Below are positions 1 to 9,593 of a stretch of DNA of 64,000 nucleotides, piece by piece. A program made the translations under genes and the position numbers. Each line of letters opens with the position of its first letter. Position 1 is the stretch's first letter. The stretch comes from Chitinophaga fulva (GTDB taxonomy: Bacteria > Bacteroidota > Bacteroidia > Chitinophagales > Chitinophagaceae): positions 868,001-932,000 of the forward strand of contig NZ_JABBGC010000002.1 of the NCBI RefSeq assembly GCF_012927205.1. Reading direction: 5' to 3'. A model generated the notes under the pieces. That model ran no database searches. It saw nothing but the letters and a program-made list of their open reading frames with translations, and had not been told where the DNA came from.

Positions 1-1
1 T

Positions 2-493
2 ACCCTGAAAGTCTTCAGCCGGCAACGTACCCGCTGGGGCCGTGGCCTTGCTGAGATCATCACCATGCACCGCAGGGTGCTCTTTCATCCGCGGTACAAA
101 CAACTGGGGCTGATCGTGCTCCCCTACAATCTCTTATTTGAGTTTTTAGCGCCCATCATCGAGTTCACCGGTATCCTGTTTTATATCTACCTGATCATTA
201 CCGGCCAGATCAACTGGCATTACGCCCTGATATTACTGGCTTTTGTATACCTGTATTCCGTGATGATCACCACCCTGGCCATCTGGTGGGACCACATGAC
301 CTATCATTATTATAAAACCTGGCGGGAAGTGATAGGACTGGCCCTGATGGCTTTCCTGGAGCCGTTGTTTTATCACCCGCTGATCGTCTTTTTTGCCTTA
401 AGAGGATATTATTATTTCCTGACCGGTAAAAAACATTCCTGGGGCAATATGCAGCGACAGGGCTTTGGCAAAAAGAAAACCGCAAACGCTTAG
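2..493 (+). CDS. Glycosyltransferase family 2, C-terminal part (5' end outside window)
   Basis: The reading frame is open from the first bases of the window, so the N-terminal catalytic half lies upstream. The visible part begins with the QRTRW motif (Q-x-x-R-W), the acceptor-binding signature of processive, cellulose-synthase-like GT2 enzymes. It is followed by a basic amphipathic stretch and about three to four hydrophobic membrane segments, the usual C-terminal channel of such synthases, and ends in a lysine-rich tail. It probably polymerises a cell-surface or exopolysaccharide at the inner membrane. The gene is followed after 17 bp by a TPR/outer-membrane barrel gene and then a DUF4838 lipoprotein, an arrangement like the synthase and porin genes of poly-sugar export systems. 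The sugar cannot be told from this fragment. Confidence 0.85.
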   Translation, partial: TLKVFSRQRTRWGRGLAEIITMHRRVLFHPRYKQLGLIVLPYNLLFEFLAPIIEFTGILFYIYLIITGQINWHYALILLAFVYLYSVMITTLAIWWDHMTYHYYKTWREVIGLALMAFLEPLFYHPLIVFFALRGYYYFLTGKKHSWGNMQRQGFGKKKTANA

Positions 494-510
494 TACTAAT
501 TTTTTTATAG

Positions 511-3384
511 ATGAGGACATCCGTGTTGAAATATGTTTTCCTGATAACCGCTACCGTAGCTGTTCTGCCGGGTATGGCACAAAACAAAAATAAAAGCAGG
601 GCTGCCGAGTCGGTTTATGACGACGCCGTAAAAGCCATGCGGGCAAAACAATATCCGGAAGCTATCCGTCTTTCCCGCCAGGCGCTGGACCTGCAGCCCG
701 ATTTCGTGGACCAGCAACTGCTGCTGGGCAGACTGTATCAGCTCACCGGGCAAAACGACAGCGCCCGGAAATACATCCGGCAGGTGCTGTTAACCGCTCC
801 CCGCTACCGCGATGCCTACCTCTATGCCATCAATATTGAACTGGCCCAAAAACAATACGAGGAAGCCGAATGTTATGCAGATATGGCGCTGGGGTATTTC
901 AACGGCGACCGTGAATTTATGCTGAAGAAACTAGGTGTCATGGATGAAGCCCGCAAGTTCTACCAGGGCAGCAATTACGCTAATACCCTGCTGGACAGGC
1001 ATGGTACCGACACCGTCGTGCAAAGAGCTGTCACAGGCCATTTCCTGCTGGCAGGCGGCTACTTCCGTAAAAACAACTACCATAACCTCGCCCGCGACAA
1101 CTACGAAAAAGCGCTGATGACCGACCCTTCCAACCAGGAAGCCAGGCAGGCACTTACGGGCATGGATATACGTGATAATAACTACAGCGCCGCACTGGAA
1201 CGGATAGAAGCCGAACTGGCCAACCATCCTAACTCCTACGACCTGCTGATGAGCAAACTGGAGATGTTGCACGAGATGCACCGTTATCCTGAAGCCATCA
1301 GTCTCCTTGAAAATATTATTAAACGTTTTCCGGGAGACACCAGGGCCCGCAGCCAGCAGGTGCCTTTACGCATGGAAGCCGCCGCCTATTATACCAACAC
1401 CGATCCTTACGCGCTTTATGCCAGCATACTCGAAAAAAATCCCGGTAACCAGGATGCCCTGCAGAAGCTGATCGGCCTAAGCGTGTCCCGCGGCGCATAC
1501 CGCGAAGCGCTTACCTGGATCAACCTCGGCCTGAAAAACCACCCTGATGACGCCCGGCTGCTCAGCCTGAAAGCAGACATGCTGGAAAGCGACCGTAAAT
1601 ACGCAGAAGCCGCCATGCTCGCTGAAAGGCTGCTACAACGGCAACCCGGCAACACCACCGAACGCGAACGCCTCGGCCGGCTCTATACCGCCAGCGGCCG
1701 CGAATACCTGGTACAGCAACAATACCCGGAAGCCCTCACGGCATTCGAAAACGCCCTTCGCATAACGCCCGCTGACACCACGGCGCCCAACCTGCTGGTC
1801 AACACCTACCTGCTTCAGAAAAAACCCGCACAGGCAGTGACGGTCCTCGACCAGGCATTACTACAACATCCCGGTAATGCCCGCTTCCTGCTGAAAAAGG
1901 CCAACATACTGGCCGACATGGGACAGTATGATCAGGCCACCGCCATCATGGAAACATTGCTGCAACAGTATCCGGTCAATACGCAATACTCATCCCTGTT
2001 ACAGGACATCCATCTCAGTGCCGGCAGGATACTCATGCAAAATGAAGAATATGAACAAGCCAAAAGGCAGTTTCAGGCAGTGCTGGCCTTACAACCCGGA
2101 CAACCCGAGGCACTGCAATACCTGATCAACGCCGAGAGCGCCATGCAACAGCCCGACAGTGCATTGGCCCGGCTGGACCAGGCACTGCAACAAGACCCGC
2201 ATAACCGGGAACTGCTGTTTAAGAAAGCCGGCATCCTTAGCACACAACATCAGTATGCAGCCGCCAGCGCCATCCTCGACAGCCTCCGGCAGCAATATCC
2301 TTTTACCGTTAAATACCGTAACGCCTATACGGACAATCTGCTGGCCGCCGGCACAACAGCGCAGCGTAATCAGCAGCCGGACAGCGCGCTGCAAACTTTC
2401 CGCCAGGTGCTGGCCATCAACCGGAAAGACTCCGCTGCCTTGTTATATGCCATCAACCTGTATAACGGGAAAGGTGCCTATGACAGTGCGCTCCTATACA
2501 CTGATCAGGGGCTCCGGTATTATCCGGACAACCCAGCGTTCCTTGAAAAACGCGTCATAACCCTCGACAATAAAAAAGATTATAGCGCAGCCTCCCTGGC
2601 AGCAGATTCGTTATTGCGCTACAGCAACACCTCGGTCCATACCGATTACGCTGACTACCTGCGCAGCAAAACACTCAAAAATCAATTTGGGCTGTTCTTC
2701 CTGCGCTCCAGTTATGACTACGGCACCAGCCGCTGGTATAACATCGCCACCGCGGAGTACCGCCATTTTATGAAGCGCGGCAGCTATGCCGCAAGGCTTA
2801 ACTATGGCGGACGGGCGGAAGGCACCGGCGTAATGGGTGAGGCAGAATTATACTACACTCATACCCGCCGCACGTATTCGTATGCCCTTGCCAGTTATGC
2901 CAATTCAGATGTGTTCCCTACCGCGCGACTGGCTTACTCTATCTTCCATACTTTTGGTAAAAGCATAGAAGGTGAGCTGGGCGCCCGTTATCTGAAAGCA
3001 GATACCTCCAATGTATATTCCGGCGTAGTATCGGTGGCCAACAGGTTTAACGACTTTTATGTAAACCTTCGTGCCTACTTCATCAGTGACCAGCCTCATT
3101 TTTATACCTCCTTTAACCTGACCACCCGGTATTATATGAACCGGGACCAGGACTATCTGCTGTTGGTGGCCGGTTTGGGCACCTCGCCCGATGACCGCAG
3201 CCGGCTGGTGCAGTTCCCGCAACTGGCAGGACTGCTTACCCGCAGCGTAGGCACCGGTTATCAGAAAACCATCAGGTACCGCACCACACTGGGGCTTTAC
3301 GGCACCTGGATCAACCAGAAGATCAGCCCCACCATTTTTCAGAACCAGTATGATATCTTTGTAACGGTACAACGAAAATTCTAA
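511..3384 (+). CDS. TPR-repeat protein with YaiO-type outer-membrane beta-barrel
   Basis: A 957-residue exported protein. Residues 1-24 form a signal peptide ending GMAQ. From about 35 to 700 there are many degenerate TPR units (recurring A-x-x-x-Y-x-x-A and P-x-x-x-x-x-L patterns). From about residue 726 to the C-terminal phenylalanine there are alternating aromatic beta strands matching the YaiO family of outer-membrane barrels, which close with KF as barrel proteins often do. The TPR-plus-barrel design resembles PgaA/AlgK-AlgE-like exopolysaccharide exporters: the periplasmic TPR part gathers polymer and modifying enzymes and the barrel forms the exit pore. It sits 17 bp after a GT2 synthase and 8 bp before a DUF4838 lipoprotein, so one transcript is likely. 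The exporter role is inference from architecture and context. Confidence 0.85.
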   Translation: MRTSVLKYVFLITATVAVLPGMAQNKNKSRAAESVYDDAVKAMRAKQYPEAIRLSRQALDLQPDFVDQQLLLGRLYQLTGQNDSARKYIRQVLLTAPRYRDAYLYAINIELAQKQYEEAECYADMALGYFNGDREFMLKKLGVMDEARKFYQGSNYANTLLDRHGTDTVVQRAVTGHFLLAGGYFRKNNYHNLARDNYEKALMTDPSNQEARQALTGMDIRDNNYSAALERIEAELANHPNSYDLLMSKLEMLHEMHRYPEAISLLENIIKRFPGDTRARSQQVPLRMEAAAYYTNTDPYALYASILEKNPGNQDALQKLIGLSVSRGAYREALTWINLGLKNHPDDARLLSLKADMLESDRKYAEAAMLAERLLQRQPGNTTERERLGRLYTASGREYLVQQQYPEALTAFENALRITPADTTAPNLLVNTYLLQKKPAQAVTVLDQALLQHPGNARFLLKKANILADMGQYDQATAIMETLLQQYPVNTQYSSLLQDIHLSAGRILMQNEEYEQAKRQFQAVLALQPGQPEALQYLINAESAMQQPDSALARLDQALQQDPHNRELLFKKAGILSTQHQYAAASAILDSLRQQYPFTVKYRNAYTDNLLAAGTTAQRNQQPDSALQTFRQVLAINRKDSAALLYAINLYNGKGAYDSALLYTDQGLRYYPDNPAFLEKRVITLDNKKDYSAASLAADSLLRYSNTSVHTDYADYLRSKTLKNQFGLFFLRSSYDYGTSRWYNIATAEYRHFMKRGSYAARLNYGGRAEGTGVMGEAELYYTHTRRTYSYALASYANSDVFPTARLAYSIFHTFGKSIEGELGARYLKADTSNVYSGVVSVANRFNDFYVNLRAYFISDQPHFYTSFNLTTRYYMNRDQDYLLLVAGLGTSPDDRSRLVQFPQLAGLLTRSVGTGYQKTIRYRTTLGLYGTWINQKISPTIFQNQYDIFVTVQRKF

Positions 3385-3392
3385 CCAATTTT

Positions 3393-5657
3393 ATGCGCAG
3401 GAAGATGACATACCTACTTTACATTATGACGTTGTTCGGTTATGGCTGCCAGTCCCTTACCGGCGGTGATATCGCGTTGGTATCGGGCGGTAAAAGCAAC
3501 TATGTGATCGTATTGCCCGTTGACGCGGGGAAGAACGACCAACATGCTGCTGATGTGTTAAAAGACTATGTAAAACGGATGTCCGGCGCCACGTTGAACA
3601 TCGTCAAAGAGAATAGCTTAAAGGATAAAAACCAGCCGGCTATTTTTATTGGCCATACCGACCATGCAGCCAATATCAATACCGGGAAAATAAAACCGGA
3701 AGGTTTTATGCTCGCTACCGATGCGCGCGACGTGTACGTTATCGGCGGCAGTGGCAAAGGGGTGGTATACGGCGTATACACGCTGCTGGAACAATACCTC
3801 GGCTGCCGCAAATACAGTCAGGCGCCAGCCACTGTGCCCACGGTTAAAGACGTGCGGGTACCAGCACAATTGCACGATCTGCAAGAACCGGCTTTCACTT
3901 ACCGCGAAACCTACTATCCTGCGGCGTTCGACAATGAATACCTCGAGTGGCACAAGCTGCATCGCTTTGAAGACCTATGGGGCTTGTGGGGCCACTCTTT
4001 CTTTAAGCTGGTACCACCCCGGGCATGGTTTGCCGTTCATCCGGAATACTTTGCCCTGGTGAAAGGTATCCGGCAGCCTACGCAGCTATGCCTTAGCAAC
4101 GAAAATGTATGGCGTCTCGTAGTGGATTCGTTGCGCCTGGCCATCAAAGCTAATCCCGATGCTATGTACTGGTCCATCTCACAGGAAGATGGCGGCGGCT
4201 ACTGTACCTGCGACCTTTGCCGCAAAGTGGACGCCGAAGAAGGCGGTCCCTCCGGTTCGCTGATACGTTTTGTAAATAAAGTGGCCGCGCAGTTTCCGGA
4301 GCAGCAGTTCACCACCCTGTCTTATCTGTATTCCGCCAGGCCACCGCAACGCACCAAACCGGCCGCTAATGTGATCATCATGCTCAGCTCCATCGATGCC
4401 CTGCGGCAGGAGCCACTGGGCAGTATTCCATCAGCTGCCGCTTTCCGCAAAAACCTGGATGCCTGGGGCACCGTCACGTCACATATCTTTGTATGGGATT
4501 ATACGACCCAGTTCACCAACTACCTGGCGCCTTTCCCGGACTACGCCAATCTGCGGCCCAACCTGCAATACCTGTCGGACCACAAAGTAAGCGGCGTATT
4601 CTCGCAAGGCAGCGGCGATACCCATAGCGACATGGCGGAATTCAACGCCTATGTACAAGCCAAATACCTCTGGAATCCCAAAACAGATGCTGATAAATTA
4701 CAGGATGATTTTTTACAGGGATACTATGGAAAAGCCGGTAAAAACATGCGGCAGTATATGGACGCGCTGGTGAACACACTCAAACAAACGCATGCTCCGC
4801 TTGATATTTACGGCAACCCTGTCAACAATCACCGGGACTACCTGTCACCACTGGCGATTGACACCTACAGCAAACTGCTCGACAAAGCCGAAGCTGCCGT
4901 TGAAGGACAGCCTGAGTTGCTAAAACGCGTATATGCGGCGCGGTTACCACTGGAATATACCGTCCTGCAGCAGTCCCGCTTCTTCGGTACAGAACCGCAC
5001 GGCTACCTCGATGCTAACGGAAAAGAATATACGGTCAATCCGCGCTGGCCGGAAAGGGTACGGAAATTTACCGCCGGCTGCAAAGCGGCAGGCGTGACCA
5101 CATTAGCCGAAGGCGGCGTTAGCCCCGATGGCTACCAACAGGAATGGGATAGCCTGTTTGCCCGCAAATGGACCAACAGCCTGGCTTTCAGGGCCAAAGT
5201 ATCACTGGTGAACCCACCCCCGCCGGAGTTTCCGGGCAAAGGCGCGCAGACCCTTACCGACGGACTGGAAGGCGGCAGAGACTTCAGTCTCAACTGGCTG
5301 TACCTGTATGGTAAAGACCTCGTAGCGGTAATAGATATGGGCACTGCCAAACCGGTCAATACCGTGTTCATGCACTTCTTACAAGACGCGCGCCATTATA
5401 TTTTTAATCCATCCCGGGTTAGTATTGCTATATCAGACGACAACATCCATTTCACGGATGTGGGGGAACAGGTCATTACTCCGCTACAAGGCGAAGACTA
5501 CGATGTAAAAAACACACCGGTATCTTTCAAACTAACAGGAAAGGCCGTACGCTATATCCGGGTTACCGGTGTTTGCCCCGCAGACATACCCGTATGGCGG
5601 GAAGCGCCTGAGAGCAAACGACCCGCCATCTGTTGTGATGAAATTTATGTACAGTAA
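3393..5657 (+). CDS. DUF4838-domain lipoprotein, probable polysaccharide-acting enzyme
   Basis: A 754-residue lipoprotein with a type II signal peptide and lipobox LFGYGC (Cys19). Residues about 40-140 resemble the N-terminal domain found in front of alpha-glucuronidase-like hydrolases. The central part, about 170-560, has the DUF4838 look, including the conserved GGGYCTCDLC stretch near residue 270. The last 150 residues look like a discoidin (F5/8 C) beta-sandwich carbohydrate-binding domain. DUF4838 proteins are distant relatives of TIM-barrel glycoside hydrolases with no settled activity. The start lies 9 bp after the barrel gene stop, so it is the third gene of the exopolysaccharide-type operon and may cut or edit the exported polymer at the cell surface. 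The function is inferred. Confidence 0.8.
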   Translation: MRRKMTYLLYIMTLFGYGCQSLTGGDIALVSGGKSNYVIVLPVDAGKNDQHAADVLKDYVKRMSGATLNIVKENSLKDKNQPAIFIGHTDHAANINTGKIKPEGFMLATDARDVYVIGGSGKGVVYGVYTLLEQYLGCRKYSQAPATVPTVKDVRVPAQLHDLQEPAFTYRETYYPAAFDNEYLEWHKLHRFEDLWGLWGHSFFKLVPPRAWFAVHPEYFALVKGIRQPTQLCLSNENVWRLVVDSLRLAIKANPDAMYWSISQEDGGGYCTCDLCRKVDAEEGGPSGSLIRFVNKVAAQFPEQQFTTLSYLYSARPPQRTKPAANVIIMLSSIDALRQEPLGSIPSAAAFRKNLDAWGTVTSHIFVWDYTTQFTNYLAPFPDYANLRPNLQYLSDHKVSGVFSQGSGDTHSDMAEFNAYVQAKYLWNPKTDADKLQDDFLQGYYGKAGKNMRQYMDALVNTLKQTHAPLDIYGNPVNNHRDYLSPLAIDTYSKLLDKAEAAVEGQPELLKRVYAARLPLEYTVLQQSRFFGTEPHGYLDANGKEYTVNPRWPERVRKFTAGCKAAGVTTLAEGGVSPDGYQQEWDSLFARKWTNSLAFRAKVSLVNPPPPEFPGKGAQTLTDGLEGGRDFSLNWLYLYGKDLVAVIDMGTAKPVNTVFMHFLQDARHYIFNPSRVSIAISDDNIHFTDVGEQVITPLQGEDYDVKNTPVSFKLTGKAVRYIRVTGVCPADIPVWREAPESKRPAICCDEIYVQ

Positions 5658-5659
5658 TA

Positions 5660-8600
5660 TCAGGACAACTGGTCCAGTGCCAGCTGAACAGCAACAATTG
5701 CCTTGTCCAGTTCCGTTGCCAGCACCTGCAACTGTTCCGCTGTAGGACCGTTACTTTCCGTGTCCCGGAAAACTTTCTCCAGTCCGCTCAAACCAGCGTA
5801 GGTCGTGACGCTCCGCATACTGTGGCATATCTCCCCTATCCTTTTGGGATATTGGGTCATGTCTTTTTCGGCCAGTTCCTTTCTAACCGATTTACAATCG
5901 TCCAGCAGCAGGGAGAGCGTTTCACGGAGCAGCGGGTCTTGCTCAGTATCGCTGCCGAGGTAGCCCATCAGCACGGAGAGGTCTAACGGCTTCGTGTCTG
6001 CCGGCGGCGGCGTAGCAGGTTCTTCGCTGCTTACCCATTTATTGACCAGCTCCATAATTTCGTCCTCCACAAAGGGTTTCGACAGAAAATCATCCATACC
6101 GGCGGCCATGCATCTTTCGCGCTCTCCTTTAGCATTGCCGGCAGTCAGCGCGATCACGGGAGTATGTTTCTCCGGAAACAGTTCCCGGATGCGGCGGGTA
6201 GCATCATAGCCGTTCATTCCCGGCATTTGGATATCCATAAATACGAGGTCCGGTTGTTCGCCAATGTAAAGCGTCACTGCTTCCTGTCCGGTCCTCGCTT
6301 CTATAATGGTGGAAGTGGGTATCGATCGGGAGATAATGGTTTTAATCAGGAGCATATTGACATTATTGTCTTCTGCCAGCAGCACTTTTAAAGTGGTACG
6401 TTCTGGTTTCCGCTTTTGCTGCGCCGCCTGTGCGGAACCATGCTGATCAGCGTTCTTCAATGACAGATGCGCCAGCGCATTATACAGGTCCTGCATTTTG
6501 ACAGGCTTCACCAACCGCTGTTCCACCTTCAGTTCTTCACAAACCCGTTGTACCGTTTCATCATCTGAAGAACTGTACAACAATACCACTGGTGTCCAGG
6601 TCCCCAGCTGGTCGGCCATCTTCCGCATTTTACGGAGTGTTTCCAATCCATCCATCACCGGCATGTGGTAGTCCATCAATACCGCGTCGTAGGTCCGCCC
6701 TTCCATCAGGAACTGCAACGCTTCAAAGCCGCTTTTAGCCATGTCGGTCTCGATTCCTTTCAGTAGCAGCATTTGTTGCAGGATGGTGCGGTTGTGTTCA
6801 TTATCATCTGTCACCAATACTTTTTTCACCGCTTCAATATGCTGCCATGTCACCGGCGGGCCATCAGCTGTTTCGACTGTTACTTCAAAAAAGAACGTGC
6901 TGCCTTCTCCGGGAGTGCTCTGTAACTGCAGCCGGCTGTTCATCAATGCCAGTAGCTTATTGGAGATGGTGAGGCCCAGGCCTGTGCCGCCATATCTTTT
7001 GGTGATAGATATATCTTCCTGGGAGAAAGCTTCAAAGATTTTTTCCTGTCGCTCCTTCCGGATGCCAATACCCGTGTCAGACACCTCAAACCGGATGGTG
7101 CGGTGATATGCCGCATTTGCGGGAGAAACGGGATATATCTTCAGCCCTACTTCTCCTTTTTCGGTGAACTTGACCGCATTGGAGAGGAGGTTGACCAGTA
7201 TCTGTTTGAGCCGTAGCTGGTCGGTCCAGATGAAACGCGGCAATTCAGCAGATATGTCATAGATCATTTCCAGGCCTTTACTCTGGGCCTGAAACTTCAC
7301 CATATCGCTCACCTGGCAGCTCACTTCATAGATGTCCAGTTTCTGAACATCCAGCTCCAGTTTACCCGCCTCTATCTTCGAGAAGTCAAGAATATCGTTG
7401 ATAATATTCAGCAGGGTACCTGCGCTCTGGTTCACGATAGACAGGTACTGGTGTTGTACATCATTGAGGCGGGTTTTCAGTACGAGGTCTGTAAACCCGA
7501 TGATACCATTCAGCGGCGTTCTGATTTCGTGGCTCATATTGGCCAGGAACTCCGACTTGGCCACACTGGCCTGTTCCGCCAGCAGTTTGGCCTGCCGCAG
7601 TTCTTCCTGGTGCAGCGCGATGGCTGTAATATCTTCTGTCAGGATGGTGATACCGCCTACTTCTCTATCATGATGAAACCAGGGCCTTATCTCCCAGCGC
7701 AGATGCTGGTCATGTTTCCATCCCGGCGGCCGCCAAATGAATTCTCCATTCCTTTCCGTTTTCCCGGCGACTGTATCACGGTAGATCTGTTTGAAGCCTT
7801 CCGGAACATTGGGCAACAACTCATAGACTGTTTTCCCGTAAAGTGCCTGCCCTTTCAGTCCATTGTCTTCTGCCCAGGCATTGCTGCAGGCAATAATACG
7901 AAGCCGCTTATCCAGCATCACTACCGCCGCAGGGGTATGTTCCACAAATGCGGCGAGCTTGGATTTTTCATCGAGCAACAGTTGTTCCGCCTTCTTCCGG
8001 TCGGTAATATCAGTAGCGATATGCAGGTATCCTGTCAGTTCGTTGTCCATATTATGAATGGCCGATATCACGAGTGATACGTTCACAGCAGAACCGTCTT
8101 TACGGATATACGTCCATTCCTGCTGTGCCACCTGCCGGTGACGGGCGGCTTCCAGCGCAAATATTTCCATGGGCGCAACACCTTTGGACCCGGCCCTTTC
8201 AGAGAGTTCAGCCGGTTCATGAAAAGTGGCCGGTGTTTGTTTACCGACGATTTCCCGGGAAGTATAGCCCAGCAGGTTCTCCGCCCCTTTATTGAACAAG
8301 GTAATGGTGCCATCCAGTCCCGTAGCGACAATACTAACGTCGATGGCTGATTGCAGGATGTCTTCCACCAGTTTGCGTGCCCGTTGTATTTCTTCTTCCA
8401 TCCGCTTTTGCCGGTCAATGTCCTGAAAGGTGCCATACAACCGGACGCATTTGCCGTCCCTGACTTCCGTGCTGCCGATAGAACGTACCCAGATATTTCT
8501 GCCTTCAGCCGTGACGATCTCCAGTTCTATGTCCCATGGTTCATGAAATTGTATCCCCCTGTTGACAGCATCTTCCATAGCGGTGCGGTTGGCACCTTTG

Positions 8601-9529
8601 TAAAAGTTCAGTGCACCTTCCAATGAGGGCACAAAGTCGTCGTCCACCTCATGAATGTGGCGGGTCACATCTGACCAATAAGGTAATTGTTTTATTACAT
8701 CAAACTGCCAAAAGCCGATCCGGGCCACGCTATTGGTCCGCTCCAGCATATGTGTGGTCAGTTTCAATTCTTTCTCCAGTGCATGCCTCAACGTTATATC
8801 CAGCGCATTAGCGATCACGTAAGGGGTCCCATCGATGGAATATTCCAGTACGTTGTTGTACAGCCAAATCCGTATGCTGCCATCGCGATGGCGTGTATGC
8901 ATGATCCCACTGACCTGCTTTTCTTTTTTAACAGCATCGAGATATTCGTACACCCCTTCCGCAAATGCAGCAGGTATGATGTCCCAGAGCGTTCCGCCAA
9001 TGATTTCTTCCGGCTGATAGCCGAGGCTTTCAGCGCTGGCGCGGTTTACCGCCAGCAGTTTTCCTTCGAGGTCATGCATACACATCATGCCCCTGGAGTT
9101 ATTAAAAAACACCCTGAACTGGTGTTCGCTTTCCTGTAACTGGCGTTCCTGCTGTATTTCCTGTGTAATATCCCTGCCTACAGCGAAGATATTGCCGTTG
9201 GCCATTTCGGGAGATGCCATCCACTGCAACCACACATATTCACCGTCTGTTTTACGCATACGGTTCACAAAGTTGACAGTATCGATCCCTTCGTTTAGTC
9301 CTTTCAGTTGCTCACCGGAGCTGTCGGCATCTTCCGGATGAATGATATCAAACACCGGACGGCCCAGTATTTCCTCGGGCTTCCAGCCCAGCACCTTTGA
9401 GAAGGCGGGGTTCACCATCTCAAAGGTGCCGCTGCTGCCTACCAGACAGAACAGATCATTGGACAATAGAAAAAACTTGCGGAAATGTTCCATTTCCTCC
9501 TTGCGCGCAGCAGCCGACTGGTTTAACAT
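5660..9529 (-). CDS. Hybrid sensor histidine kinase with five PAS, two receiver and one HPt domain
   Basis: A 1289-residue cytoplasmic-looking kinase without clear membrane segments. Five PAS-type sensor domains lie at about 13-130, 135-250, 265-375, 385-515 and 525-640. They are followed by a HisKA domain with the H-box MSHEIRTPLNG (phospho-acceptor His667) and a HATPase domain with the N box and GTGLGL motif (about 770-885). Two receiver domains follow, with acceptor Asp953 (MDYHMP) and Asp1099 (MDIQMP), and a C-terminal HPt domain with His1236. This is a complete BarA/ArcB-like internal phosphorelay, so it probably hands phosphate to a separate response regulator not visible here. It is convergent with the DUF4838 gene with only 2 bp between the stops. 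The signal is unknown; several PAS domains suggest redox, oxygen or small-ligand sensing. Confidence 0.92.
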   Translation of the reverse strand: MLNQSAAARKEEMEHFRKFFLLSNDLFCLVGSSGTFEMVNPAFSKVLGWKPEEILGRPVFDIIHPEDADSSGEQLKGLNEGIDTVNFVNRMRKTDGEYVWLQWMASPEMANGNIFAVGRDITQEIQQERQLQESEHQFRVFFNNSRGMMCMHDLEGKLLAVNRASAESLGYQPEEIIGGTLWDIIPAAFAEGVYEYLDAVKKEKQVSGIMHTRHRDGSIRIWLYNNVLEYSIDGTPYVIANALDITLRHALEKELKLTTHMLERTNSVARIGFWQFDVIKQLPYWSDVTRHIHEVDDDFVPSLEGALNFYKGANRTAMEDAVNRGIQFHEPWDIELEIVTAEGRNIWVRSIGSTEVRDGKCVRLYGTFQDIDRQKRMEEEIQRARKLVEDILQSAIDVSIVATGLDGTITLFNKGAENLLGYTSREIVGKQTPATFHEPAELSERAGSKGVAPMEIFALEAARHRQVAQQEWTYIRKDGSAVNVSLVISAIHNMDNELTGYLHIATDITDRKKAEQLLLDEKSKLAAFVEHTPAAVVMLDKRLRIIACSNAWAEDNGLKGQALYGKTVYELLPNVPEGFKQIYRDTVAGKTERNGEFIWRPPGWKHDQHLRWEIRPWFHHDREVGGITILTEDITAIALHQEELRQAKLLAEQASVAKSEFLANMSHEIRTPLNGIIGFTDLVLKTRLNDVQHQYLSIVNQSAGTLLNIINDILDFSKIEAGKLELDVQKLDIYEVSCQVSDMVKFQAQSKGLEMIYDISAELPRFIWTDQLRLKQILVNLLSNAVKFTEKGEVGLKIYPVSPANAAYHRTIRFEVSDTGIGIRKERQEKIFEAFSQEDISITKRYGGTGLGLTISNKLLALMNSRLQLQSTPGEGSTFFFEVTVETADGPPVTWQHIEAVKKVLVTDDNEHNRTILQQMLLLKGIETDMAKSGFEALQFLMEGRTYDAVLMDYHMPVMDGLETLRKMRKMADQLGTWTPVVLLYSSSDDETVQRVCEELKVEQRLVKPVKMQDLYNALAHLSLKNADQHGSAQAAQQKRKPERTTLKVLLAEDNNVNMLLIKTIISRSIPTSTIIEARTGQEAVTLYIGEQPDLVFMDIQMPGMNGYDATRRIRELFPEKHTPVIALTAGNAKGERERCMAAGMDDFLSKPFVEDEIMELVNKWVSSEEPATPPPADTKPLDLSVLMGYLGSDTEQDPLLRETLSLLLDDCKSVRKELAEKDMTQYPKRIGEICHSMRSVTTYAGLSGLEKVFRDTESNGPTAEQLQVLATELDKAIVAVQLALDQLS

Positions 9530-9593
9530 AGCATGTGGTTAATGCCGTTAATTTACGAAAACTAAACACATTACCCACCTACTTTTCTGTTAA

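Noticed and set aside
7451..8077. A 208-codon frame antisense to the hybrid kinase
   Set aside because: It lies fully within the PAS-coding region and has no promoter or protein-like pattern.
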